DNA from: JAEUIE01 sp046350055
GTDB lineage: Bacteria; Planctomycetota; Planctomycetia; Gemmatales; HRBIN36
Direction of reading: 5' to 3'
DNA: 64,000 nucleotides
Assembly: GCA_046350055.1 (NCBI GenBank)
Contig: JAXMBC010000001.1
Coordinates: 1 to 64,000, forward strand
The notes below the pieces were generated by a model, which saw only the letters and a program-made list of their open reading frames with translations, was not told the DNA's origin and ran no database searches. Position numbers and translations under genes: made by a program. Positions 9,223 to 19,800 of this stretch are shown piece after piece (within the stretch, counting starts at the first letter, position 1; each line of letters starts with the position of its first letter).

Positions 9223-12200
9223 ATGGTCAATACCACGGTGAATTGGGGAGATCAGTCTCATGCAATGCATGAGATCCTCTTCCGGTTTGAGAACGCCTTT
9301 CGTGCTGGAGAGAACCCCGATGTCAATGACTTTCTTCAAGGCGAAGGGCTGTCGCGCTGGCGATTGCTGACGGAGTTACTGCACAGCGATCTGGAACTCC
9401 GCCTGCGGGCCGGGCAGAACATGCAGGTGATGCAGTACCTCGAACGTTTTCCTGAACTATCCAGCCTGCCCAACGAACTCGCCGCACTGGTTGCCACCGA
9501 AATACGCATCCTGAATCAATTGGGCCAACCGGTTCAGCAACTGAAGTACGTCGCCGAGTACGGTTCGCTGTTAGGCGCACGCATCAAGAACATTTTCCAG
9601 GCCGTCGGCATGGCACTGCCCGATATCTCCGGGTATGAGCTCCTTTCGGTGGTTGGTCAGGGTGGCATGGGCCAGGTCTATCGCGCCCGGCATTTGCAGT
9701 TGCAGCGTGATGTGGCCATCAAGGTTATTCGTGCCGACAAGATCAGTAGTGAGCTCGATGCAAATCGTTATCGATCACGCTTTCGCAAGGAAGCCACTTC
9801 GGTGGCAGGTGTCAATCATCCCAATGTGGTGCAGATCTACGAGATCGGTGAACGCGATGGCCTGTTATTTCTTTCCATGGAATGTGTCGAAGGAAATAGC
9901 CTGCAGAAACGCATTGACAGTGAAGGCGTGCTCAGCCCTAAACTGGCAGCGGAAATGTTCATCAAGATTGCTAGCGGCGCGGCGGCGGTGCATCAGCAGC
10001 AGATTATCCACCGTGATCTGAAACCGGACAACATCCTGTTAACAACGACGGGGGAGCCTAAAATCACCGACTTCGGCCTGGCACGTCCGGTGGAACGGGA
10101 CGTGGCGGAGACCCAGCCGGGTGATGTCGTCGGCACACCAATGTACATGTCACCGGAGCAGGCGTCATTAGGCGACGAGAAGATCACGCCACTAGTGGAT
10201 GTGTATGGCCTGGGAGCGACGCTGTACTGTGCTCTCACGGGCAGGCCGCCGTTCCCGCGCGAGTCGCTGAAAGTGACACTGCAGAAGGTGATGAAGGAAG
10301 AAGTAGTGCCGATCCGCAAGTTGCGGCCTGAGGTACCGGTGGATCTGGAGACGATCTGTCTCAAGTGCTTGGCGAAGGAGCCAAATCGACGGTACGGCTC
10401 GGCGAAGGCTCTGGCCGAGGATTTGCAAGCGTTTCTGGAAGGGCGGCCGGTAACGGCGCGACCGCTGACCGCGTGGGGAAAGACATATCGCTGGGTGCGG
10501 CGTCATCCCCTGGCAACGGCGACGATTACTGTGACAGTGGCCAGCTTACTGATCATTGCCTCGCTATTCACCCGTTACGATCAACTCGAACGCCAGCGTG
10601 TTATGGATGAATTTCGATCGGAGATCAACCTGGCGCGGGTTCTCGGTAAGCCAGCCGAGGTGATTGTCCAGTTTCAACAGGCAAATGCCGCTGGGGTAAC
10701 ACTGCCAGCGATTTGCCACCTGCAATTAGCAGAATCTCAGTTCGACCAGTATCAAGTGTCTGAGGCCATGACGACATTACAGCGGCTGAAGACCATGGAA
10801 ATGCCTGATTCGATGCGTGGACGCGTGGCATTGCTTGAAGGAACGCATCTGCTGGGAGAAGACGAGAAACGGGGTAGAGAGCTGTTGACATCTGCAAAGC
10901 GGTTAGAAGTGACTGAGGCAGATCGTCTTTTCGCCGAGGCGATGCTACAGACGAATACGAGCACAGCGGCAGAACGTGCCCTCAAAGCGATTGAACTGGA
11001 TTCCCGTCACTTGCAAGCTCGTTCGATGGCCGGCATTCTGTTGGTCACACTAGGAAGGCATGACGAAGCAATAGAACTGGCCACCGCAAGCAAACAACTA
11101 TTCCCCGCTCATCCTAATCCCAACGTAGTGCTTTTCCTGTCGTACGCTTTGAAAGCCGACGAGAAAAAAGCTTTCATTGAATTGGAACAGATCAAATCCA
11201 AGATGCCTGCCGATGTGCATCAGTCGTTTGCCGCATTGTTGCCACACTTGGCAAACCTGCGAAACGCATTAATGGCTAACGTAAGTAGCGACTACGACGA
11301 GATGTTCCCCAGTTATCGCCAAGACTATTTGAAAAATCACCAGAACAGCAATGGGATGGATCATGTGGCCAAACTCATCCAGTGCATGGTAAAAAAGAAA
11401 ACGGATCAAGAAAATCCATTTGCGGGATGGATTGCTCCTTCCGTATTTTCAACATTACAGATGTATACCGACATATTCGCCCATCCTCTGTTTGGCACAG
11501 ATGTACTTACCCGAATGCGGCTCGACAAAACGTTTCGAGCGAAGATCCGTCAGTATCTGGAAGAAGAGCAGGATGGGTTCATCGGATTTACTTATGCGCT
11601 GAACTTGCAACTGATGGCGAATGAGAAGAACGAGCGCATCATCAAGTTACTTTCAAACAACACAATTGTGAAGCCGGAAGTACTTTCCGAAGTAATAGGG
11701 GAATTTCATGAATCAGGGAGGGTATTTCTTGCTGCAGCAGTGGCCAAGCGACACTTCGTTGATCTACGCCCACTCTCGAACGAAGGCGCAATGTTGTGCT
11801 TTGGACTCCTATGTCATCCGCGATATGGCTTACCGGATTTAAACGAATACAAAGAGCAAATACGAACAGCAGTCCGTGATCGGATTGCTCATCCAATACC
11901 ATGCATACCGTCGACTATACATAATATGGCAATGGCATCGCAATTGGCACAGCTCGACTTTAGCGATGAATTTGCACTAGTGGCCAAGTCACTTGCTAAA
12001 ATAAGTGATGAAGGCAGACGCCAGAAGATGTTACAAATATTTAGCGAAAGAAAGCCATTCCGCGAAGTGAGCGGGCAGTTATCCCGGGGCAATAGTCGTG
12101 TGGCATTTGACTCTGCCAACGCTTGGCTACAGGATAAGAACCATGAGTCCGCCAAGGGCCACAAAGAAATGGAAGTACTTCGCCAGCAGAGCATCGACAA

Positions 12201-12267
12201 GCTCAAAACCGACTTCGATTATGTCCAAAGCCAGTTGAAGTCGCCCAGCCAGTCTCCTCAGAAGTAA
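9223..12267 (+). CDS. Transmembrane Ser/Thr kinase with C-terminal helical-repeat (TPR-like) domain
   Basis: 1,014 residues from an ATG preceded by a strong AGGAGAAGGA site. Residues 1-130 match the N-terminal region of the neighbouring kinases. Kinase motifs: GQGGMGQVY (145-153), Lys167 of VAIKVI, HRDLKPDN (263-270), DFG (283-285), MSPEQ. A membrane helix follows at about 432-452 (ATITVTVASLLIIASLF). Beyond it, about 550 residues are alpha-helical with TPR-like units (for example AERALKAIELDSRHLQARS and LGRHDEAIELA), likely a protein-binding sensor. Its expected partner sigma factor directly upstream is a pseudogene, so this kinase may have lost its cognate regulator or now acts with the paralogue at 7810. 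Kinase class secure. Confidence 0.95.
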   Translation: MVNTTVNWGDQSHAMHEILFRFENAFRAGENPDVNDFLQGEGLSRWRLLTELLHSDLELRLRAGQNMQVMQYLERFPELSSLPNELAALVATEIRILNQLGQPVQQLKYVAEYGSLLGARIKNIFQAVGMALPDISGYELLSVVGQGGMGQVYRARHLQLQRDVAIKVIRADKISSELDANRYRSRFRKEATSVAGVNHPNVVQIYEIGERDGLLFLSMECVEGNSLQKRIDSEGVLSPKLAAEMFIKIASGAAAVHQQQIIHRDLKPDNILLTTTGEPKITDFGLARPVERDVAETQPGDVVGTPMYMSPEQASLGDEKITPLVDVYGLGATLYCALTGRPPFPRESLKVTLQKVMKEEVVPIRKLRPEVPVDLETICLKCLAKEPNRRYGSAKALAEDLQAFLEGRPVTARPLTAWGKTYRWVRRHPLATATITVTVASLLIIASLFTRYDQLERQRVMDEFRSEINLARVLGKPAEVIVQFQQANAAGVTLPAICHLQLAESQFDQYQVSEAMTTLQRLKTMEMPDSMRGRVALLEGTHLLGEDEKRGRELLTSAKRLEVTEADRLFAEAMLQTNTSTAAERALKAIELDSRHLQARSMAGILLVTLGRHDEAIELATASKQLFPAHPNPNVVLFLSYALKADEKKAFIELEQIKSKMPADVHQSFAALLPHLANLRNALMANVSSDYDEMFPSYRQDYLKNHQNSNGMDHVAKLIQCMVKKKTDQENPFAGWIAPSVFSTLQMYTDIFAHPLFGTDVLTRMRLDKTFRAKIRQYLEEEQDGFIGFTYALNLQLMANEKNERIIKLLSNNTIVKPEVLSEVIGEFHESGRVFLAAAVAKRHFVDLRPLSNEGAMLCFGLLCHPRYGLPDLNEYKEQIRTAVRDRIAHPIPCIPSTIHNMAMASQLAQLDFSDEFALVAKSLAKISDEGRRQKMLQIFSERKPFREVSGQLSRGNSRVAFDSANAWLQDKNHESAKGHKEMEVLRQQSIDKLKTDFDYVQSQLKSPSQSPQK

Positions 12268-12396
12268 GACAGTCGTTGCCGCTTCAATCCAGAGAATCTT
12301 CAAGGTTTCTCAGATTTTATTGCGCTTATACCTCCAGATAGTGATTGTACCTGTGTGTGCTTGTCCTATTGGCAATCATTACTTGGAGTAAACCGC

Positions 12397-13665
12397 ATGT
12401 CTGCACGTCGTCCCGATGTATCTGCCTATCGTCCCCAGTTGGAATCCCTGGAGGATCGTACCGCGCTGAATGCCACCATGGAGCCGCTCTTTGGATTCAA
12501 CGGCAATATCGCCTCCACGGGCGACAAGGCCCGGTTTACGTTTCAGGTGGACGCCAGCAAGTTCACCTTCGACGACGAAGGCAAGGTTCGCTTGCTGTTT
12601 CAGGTTACCCGTGAGGACGGCAGTCGGCTCGACCCCGACTCCATTCGATTTATTCCGGCATCAAGAAAGAACACGCCCTCGATTGGCGAAAGTCGTAAAG
12701 ACTTCGGAGGTAGAGAATCGAGTGCCGTGGTGGCGAAGTTCAAGCCAGGGCTTTACGAGGTGGAAATCCGTTCGGAGCGGCGCACCACCGGGGCGTTTCA
12801 TGTGGAAGCCTTCCTGATGGGTGATGTGAACAACGATCACCAGGTAACTGCTGCAGACCTGGCTGTAATTAAGTCACTCAACGGCAAGCGGTCCAACCAG
12901 ACAGGCTATCTGTCAGCCGCCGATGTCACGTTGAATGGACGTATCGACGTCGTCGACTATTCCTGGGCCAAGAACAACCTGGGTGCCTCGTACCGAACTA
13001 ATGGAGCGTTACAGTTCAACGGTGAGCCGCAATATGCGTTCATCCCGGTCCAGGGAACGTTACGCGACACCTTCAACAGTCAGCGGTTCACTCTGGAAGC
13101 CCGGTTCCAGATCGATCAGTACTACGGCGGCTGGTTCACAGTAGTGGATGCAGGCGAGTGGACCATTCAAGTTTATGATGAATCTGGGATTTCCTTCGCC
13201 AGTTACAACGGTGGCACGGTCAACTTCGGCTTCATCCCTGAGTTGGGAGTGCCCTACCACCTCGCTTTGGATTACAACATGGATCGTGGCTCCATAATTC
13301 TCTATGTGAATGGCGAATTCATCAGTGAGCAGCCATACTCGGCGACGTTGCCGACACCCGAATCATTGTTGTTGGGGATAAATCCCTTCGGGGCGCTGGA
13401 GTACTCTTTTGGCAAACTCGATGACCTACGCATCTGGTCAACCAGTCGCACTCAGGTAGATGTTCAAGAAAAAATCGGTGTTGAACTGACCGGCAACGAG
13501 GAAGGCCTGGTTGGCTACTGGAAAATGAACGAAGGCCAGGGTACACGATTCTTTGACCAGACGAGCAACGGGAACCATGGACTGTTTGCACCTGCCAAGA
13601 GCGACTATCCCACTTGGACTGCAGGTCTACTTCCTGAATTAATGACATTGCTATCTTTGCGTTGA
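12397..13665 (+). CDS. Secreted protein with dockerin-like and LamG-like domains
   Basis: 422 residues from the ATG at 12397, with GGAG upstream; an earlier ATG at 12355 lacks a ribosome site. The N terminus has LESLEDR (about residues 13-19), a planctomycete secretion-type motif. Residues about 25-135 form an unassigned beta-rich region. Then a type I dockerin-like pair of calcium-binding loops is visible: GDVNNDHQVTAADLAVI and DVTLNGRIDVVDY (about 145-200). The C-terminal 220 residues look like a LamG/concanavalin-like lectin fold (FTLEARFQID, YHLALDYN, KLDDLRIWSTSRT, GYWKMNEGQG). Likely an extracellular carbohydrate-binding or cell-surface protein. It sits between the kinase-TPR gene and the giant surface gene. 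Confidence 0.82.
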   Translation: MSARRPDVSAYRPQLESLEDRTALNATMEPLFGFNGNIASTGDKARFTFQVDASKFTFDDEGKVRLLFQVTREDGSRLDPDSIRFIPASRKNTPSIGESRKDFGGRESSAVVAKFKPGLYEVEIRSERRTTGAFHVEAFLMGDVNNDHQVTAADLAVIKSLNGKRSNQTGYLSAADVTLNGRIDVVDYSWAKNNLGASYRTNGALQFNGEPQYAFIPVQGTLRDTFNSQRFTLEARFQIDQYYGGWFTVVDAGEWTIQVYDESGISFASYNGGTVNFGFIPELGVPYHLALDYNMDRGSIILYVNGEFISEQPYSATLPTPESLLLGINPFGALEYSFGKLDDLRIWSTSRTQVDVQEKIGVELTGNEEGLVGYWKMNEGQGTRFFDQTSNGNHGLFAPAKSDYPTWTAGLLPELMTLLSLR

Positions 13666-13684
13666 ACGGTTTAGTCCACTCCAT

Positions 13685-13710
13685 GAACTGCCTCATCCCT
13701 GAGGCAGTTC
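13685..13710 (+). terminator. Perfect 11-bp hairpin after the dockerin/LamG gene
   Basis: GAACTGCCTCA, loop TCCC, TGAGGCAGTTC, 20 bases after the stop at 13665. There is no T-tract, so it may end transcription with help from Rho or protect the mRNA 3' end. Confidence 0.5.
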
Positions 13711-13822
13711 CGTACAGTCTGGAGTTAATGTCAGGAATGAAATCTTAATTCTTGCCAGATTTCATTTTGCATCTGTCTTTTCACATCATTCTAATCGCTG
13801 TTCTCCATTGATCAGGTGACAT

Positions 13823-16800
13823 ATGACATCCCGCCGTCGTTCCTCGGTAAAGCCCAGCAAGAAGCTACAACGTTATGGGTTCAAGCTGCAGCTGGAGGCC
13901 TTAGAAGACCGATTGGTTCCAGCCCAAGTGTTCTGGGATGGCGGAGCCAATACCAATCGCTGGAACGACGCCGCGAACTGGTTGATTCCGGGAGAAGCGG
14001 ATCGTTTACCTGGACCGAGTGATGACGTGATCATCCTCGATATGCCGGGGAACATGACGGTGGTGTCCGATAGCAATGTGGTGATTAAGAGTCTGCAGTC
14101 CGTGGAAGGATTGTCGCTTACCGGGGGCAGTTTCAAGGTGACGGAGGGCACATCGTTTGTCAATGGTTCCCTGCTGGTAGAGAATGGCATTACCCTAACA
14201 GCCAGCGGTGCCGTGACCTCATTCACCGGAAACGGGCAGACGACCATCGATGGAGCGAATCTGTATGCGAGTGGTGGGGGGAAGCTGATATTGAACCGAG
14301 CTACCACGGCCACATTCGGCTCTACGAATCAGCGCTTCTGGCAGGCGGAGGGGGCCGGGAGCGTGCTCGACCTCAGCGGCATCACCAGCTTCGCCGGAAA
14401 CTTCGCTGACCACCTCAACATCCTGGCTTACAGCGGAGGAAAGGTCGATCTCCGCAATGCCTCAGCCCAGTCGGAAGGGCACGTGAATGTCTATGCCCAG
14501 GACACCGGCAGCCTCATCGACCTCAGCAAGCTGGTCACCCTCAATTCGACCCACAATGTCTCCTACCTCCAGGCTGCCGCAGGGGGTACCGTCAAGATCC
14601 CTCTGCTCACCCAACTGGATTCCACCTATCTCACCGTCAACAACGATGCGACGATTGACTACGCCCAGATCACCAGGATCATCAACGGCAGCCTGACCAT
14701 CAACAACGGGACACCGGCATTTCCGTTATTGACCCACTTGACCAACTCCACCGTGGATGTGCGTAACGCCACGCCCGGCTTCTCCGCCGTCACCAGCATG
14801 GATCAGGCGTCGATCTATGCCCGGAGCGGCAGTGTGGTACGCTTCCCGGGCATTACCAGCTACGCCACCGGCTCTACGAATCAGCGCTTCTGGCAGGCGG
14901 AGGGGGCCGGGAGCGTGCTCGACCTCAGCGGCATCACCAGCTTCGCCGGAAACTTCGCTGACCACCTCAACATCCTGGCTTACAGCGGAGGAAAGGTCGA
15001 TCTCCGCAATGCCTCAGCCCAGTCGGAAGGGCACGTGAATGTCTATGCCCAGGACACCGGCAGCCTCATCGACCTCAGCAAGCTGGTCACCCTCAATTCG
15101 ACCCACAATGTCTCCTACCTCCAGGCTGCCGCAGGGGGTACCGTCAAGATCCCTCTGCTCACCCAACTGGATTCCACCTATCTCACCGTCAACAACGATG
15201 CGACGATTGACTACGCCCAGATCACCAGGATCATCAACGGCAGCCTGACCATCAACAACGGGACACCGGCATTTCCGTTATTGACCCACTTGACCAACTC
15301 CACCGTGGATGTGCGTAACGCCACGCCCGGCTTCTCCGCCGTCACCAGCATGGATCAGGCGTCGATCTATGCCCGGAGCGGCAGTGTGGTACGCTTCCCG
15401 GGCATTACCAGCTACGCCACCGGCTCTACGAATCAGCGCTTCTGGCAGGCGGAGGGGGCCGGGAGCGTGCTCGACCTCAGCGGCATCACCAGCTTCGCCG
15501 GAAACTTCGCTGACCACCTCAACATCCTGGCTTACAGCGGAGGAAAGGTCGATCTCCGCAATGCCTCAGCCCAGTCGGAAGGGCACGTGAATGTCTATGC
15601 CCAGGACACCGGCAGCCTCATCGACCTCAGCAAGCTGGTCACCCTCAATTCGACCCACAATGTCTCCTACCTCCAGGCTGCCGCAGGGGGTACCGTCAAG
15701 ATCCCTCTGCTCACCCAACTGGATTCCACCTATCTCACCGTCAACAACGATGCGACGATTGACTACGCCCAGATCACCAGGATCATCAACGGCAGCCTGA
15801 CCATCAACAACGGGACACCGGCATTTCCGTTATTGACCCACTTGACCAACTCCACCGTGGATGTGCGTAACGCCACGCCCGGCTTCTCCGCCGTCACCAG
15901 CATGGATCAGGCGTCGATCTATGCCCGGAGCGGCAGTGTGGTACGCTTCCCGGGCATTACCAGCTACGCCACCGGCTCTACGAATCAGCGCTTCTGGCAG
16001 GCGGAGGGGGCCGGGAGCGTGCTCGACCTCAGCGGCATCACCAGCTTCGCCGGAAACTTCGCTGACCACCTCAACATCCTGGCTTACAGCGGAGGAAAGG
16101 TCGATCTCCGCAATGCCTCAGCCCAGTCGGAAGGGCACGTGAATGTCTATGCCCAGGACACCGGCAGCCTCATCGACCTCAGCAAGCTGGTCACCCTCAA
16201 TTCGACCCACAATGTCTCCTACCTCCAGGCTGCCGCAGGGGGTACCGTCAAGATCCCTCTGCTCACCCAACTGGATTCCACCTATCTCACCGTCAACAAC
16301 GATGCGACGATTGACTACGCCCAGATCACCAGGATCATCAACGGCAGCCTGACCATCAACAACGGGACACCGGCATTTCCGTTATTGACCCACTTGACCA
16401 ACTCCACCGTGGATGTGCGTAACGCCACGCCCGGCTTCTCCGCCGTCACCAGCATGGATCAGGCGTCGATCTATGCCCGGAGCGGCAGTGTGGTACGCTT
16501 CCCGGGCATTACCAGCTACGCCACCGGCTCTACGAATCAGCGCTTCTGGCAGGCGGAGGGGGCCGGGAGCGTGCTCGACCTCAGCGGCATCACCAGCTTC
16601 GCCGGAAACTTCGCTGACCACCTCAACATCCTGGCTTACAGCGGAGGAAAGGTCGATCTCCGCAATGCCTCAGCCCAGTCGGAAGGGCACGTGAATGTCT
16701 ATGCCCAGGACACCGGCAGCCTCATCGACCTCAGCAAGCTGGTCACCCTCAATTCGACCCACAATGTCTCCTACCTCCAGGCTGCCGCAGGGGGTACCGT

Positions 16801-19800
16801 CAAGATCCCTCTGCTCACCCAACTGGATTCCACCTATCTCACCGTCAACAACGATGCGACGATTGACTACGCCCAGATCACCAGGATCATCAACGGCAGC
16901 CTGACCATCAACAACGGGACACCGGCATTTCCGTTATTGACCCACTTGACCAACTCCACCGTGGATGTGCGTAACGCCACGCCCGGCTTCTCCGCCGTCA
17001 CCAGCATGGATCAGGCGTCGATCTATGCCCGGAGCGGCAGTGTGGTACGCTTCCCGGGCATTACCAGCTACGCCACCGGCTCTACGAATCAGCGCTTCTG
17101 GCAGGCGGAGGGGGCCGGGAGCGTGCTCGACCTCAGCGGCATCACCAGCTTCGCCGGAAACTTCGCTGACCACCTCAACATCCTGGCTTACAGCGGAGGA
17201 AAGGTCGATCTCCGCAATGCCTCAGCCCAGTCGGAAGGGCACGTGAATGTCTATGCCCAGGACACCGGCAGCCTCATCGACCTCAGCAAGCTGGTCACCC
17301 TCAATTCGACCCACAACGTCTCCTACCTCCAGGCTGCCGCAGGCGGCAGGGTGAATGTTGTGAGTCTCAGCGCAGTTGCTGCTACTTATATCGCTCTCAA
17401 TTCAACAGGCACATTAACGGTCAGTCCGTCACTGACACTATCGGCGGGGTCAGTTCTTTATGGTTCTGGCAACCTTGCGACCAACCTTACTAACGACAAC
17501 AGTGAAGTGCGACCAGGCAACGATTCTTCTCCTGGTCAAATAACGATCTTCGGAAGCTACACGCAAACCTCCACCGGCAGGTTAAGCATCGAAATCGGTG
17601 GCAATAGCCCATTCCAGAACGATTTACTCCGGGTTTCACAAGCAGTTGTAATTAATGGCACCTTGGCAATGAGACTGATCAATGGTTTTCAGCCAGCAGT
17701 TGATACCACTTTTCAAATCCTTGTCAGTGACAGTTCTCGCACCGGCACCTTCAGCCAATACCTGGGGCTGGATGCAGGCAACAATACCGAACTTGTTCCC
17801 GAACTGACTCCCGACAGCGTTCGCCTGGCCGCACGCTTTGCCACGGGGCCGTTCGTGTCGTCCATCGCACCCGGAGGCACCATCACCACCACGCTCAGTT
17901 CCATCACCGTGCAGTTCAGTGAAACCATCAGCAGCCCGGCGCTCACCGACTTCGTGCTAACCGGTCCCACCGGCGTAATCGACATAAACGAAGTGCAACC
18001 CGCCGATGGAAGTTACACCCGATTCATCGTCCACTTCGACGAGCAGACCACGGAGGGAATCTACACGCTGAAGGTGGGTCCGAACCTGCGTGACGCGGCG
18101 GGCAACCGCATGAACCAGGATCAGGATGCCATCAACGGCGAAGCCATTGATGATGTGTATGTCCACACGGTGCAACTCAGTCGCGGCAAGAACCTGAGGC
18201 CCATCAGTCTGTCCGTGCCTGCCACCGCGCAGGCAGGCCAAACCGTCACCATCACCTGGACGGTAAACAACAACGCGAACGAAGTCGTCCCTGCCGCCGG
18301 CTGGGTCGAGACGCTGAAACTGGTGGATGAAGTTCATCCGGAATCTTTCATCATTCTGCATACCTATACCAGCACGACGGACCTCATCGGCAACCAGTCG
18401 GCTAACCGCTCGGTCCAGGTGACGCTGCCCACCACCGGCGTTGGTTCCGGTGGCACCTATCGCTTCATGATCGAGGTGGATTCCAGTCACCTCGTCGTCG
18501 AGAACGACGAAACCGATAATGTGCTGGCTGCGTCGAACACCACCACCATCGCCTTGGCACTGCAGTTCACTCTCTCGGCCGGCACCGTGACGGAGGGGCA
18601 AACCAACCTGACCGGCACCGTCTCACGAAACGGGTTGCTCACGCAACCGCTCACGGTCAACCTGCAAAGCAATCTGAGCAACCAGGTGCAGGTGCCCGCC
18701 ATGGTGGTCATCCCCGCGGGGGCGGCATCCATCTCGTTTGCCCTTAACGTTCCCCAGAGCGACGACATCGAGAAGACCGAAACCGTCGCCTTGAGCGCCT
18801 CCGCCCCTGGATTCACGGCTGCTGTCGTCAATGTCCAAGTGATTGACGACGATCTTCCCACCCTCACGCTGACTCTCTCCACGTCTTCCACTCTGGAAGG
18901 CGGGGCCGTGGTGAAGGCCACCGTGACCCGTGACAAGATCACCACCGTGCCACTGAAGGTCAAGCTGCGTTCCTCCGACACGACGGAAGCCACGGTGCCT
19001 GAGTTCGTCATCATTCCCGCGAATGCAGCCTCGGCCACTTTTGATATCACCCCACTCACCGATGGACTGATCGACGGCACGCAAGCCGTGACCATCACCG
19101 CCAACGGCACGTACACCGTGTGCGGCTGCACCATCACCAGTGGCGCGGGGACGGCCACGCTCAACGTGCTTGATGCCGATAGCGCCGGCATGATGCTCAC
19201 GTTCCCTGCTCCCCAGTTGCTCGAAGGCGACTCCATCACCGCCACGCTCACGCGGCAAACCAGCACGGCCAGCAGCCTGACAGTCAACCTCGCCGCCAAC
19301 CTGGAGGGGGTGCTCACGTTCCCCAGCAGCGTCACCTTCCCCGCCGGGGTGAGCAGCATTTCGGTGTCATTCCGCGCGAGCGATGATGGCCGGGTGACCG
19401 CGTCGCGCCTGGTGACCATCACCGCGACCGCCGCAGGCCTGCCCAGTACGAGCGCTTCGATCACGGTGCTGGATGCCTCGGGGCCGGACCTTGCCCTGGC
19501 CGGCGATGCGGTGGTGGCGCCTCCCACGGGACTCACCGGCGAACTCATCAACGCCAGTTACCGGGTGATCAATGCCGGCCGGGCTGCCGCGACGGGCACC
19601 TGGTCTGATGCCGTCTACCTGTCGAAGGATAATACCCTCAGCGACGACGATACTCTCGTTGGCAACTTCGACTTCACGGGCAACATCATCTCCGGCCTCT
19701 ACTATCAGCGCTCGGTGCCGATCACGCTGCCGAACGCTTCGGGCAACTACTGGGTGATCGCCGTGACCGATTCCGGCAATCACCTGGAGGAGACGAACGA

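Noticed and set aside
14726..17246. Repeated open frames of 69, 79 and 93 codons on both strands in every 552-bp unit
   Set aside because: They are shadows of the in-frame repeat of the giant gene; they recur only because the DNA repeats, and have no ribosome sites.
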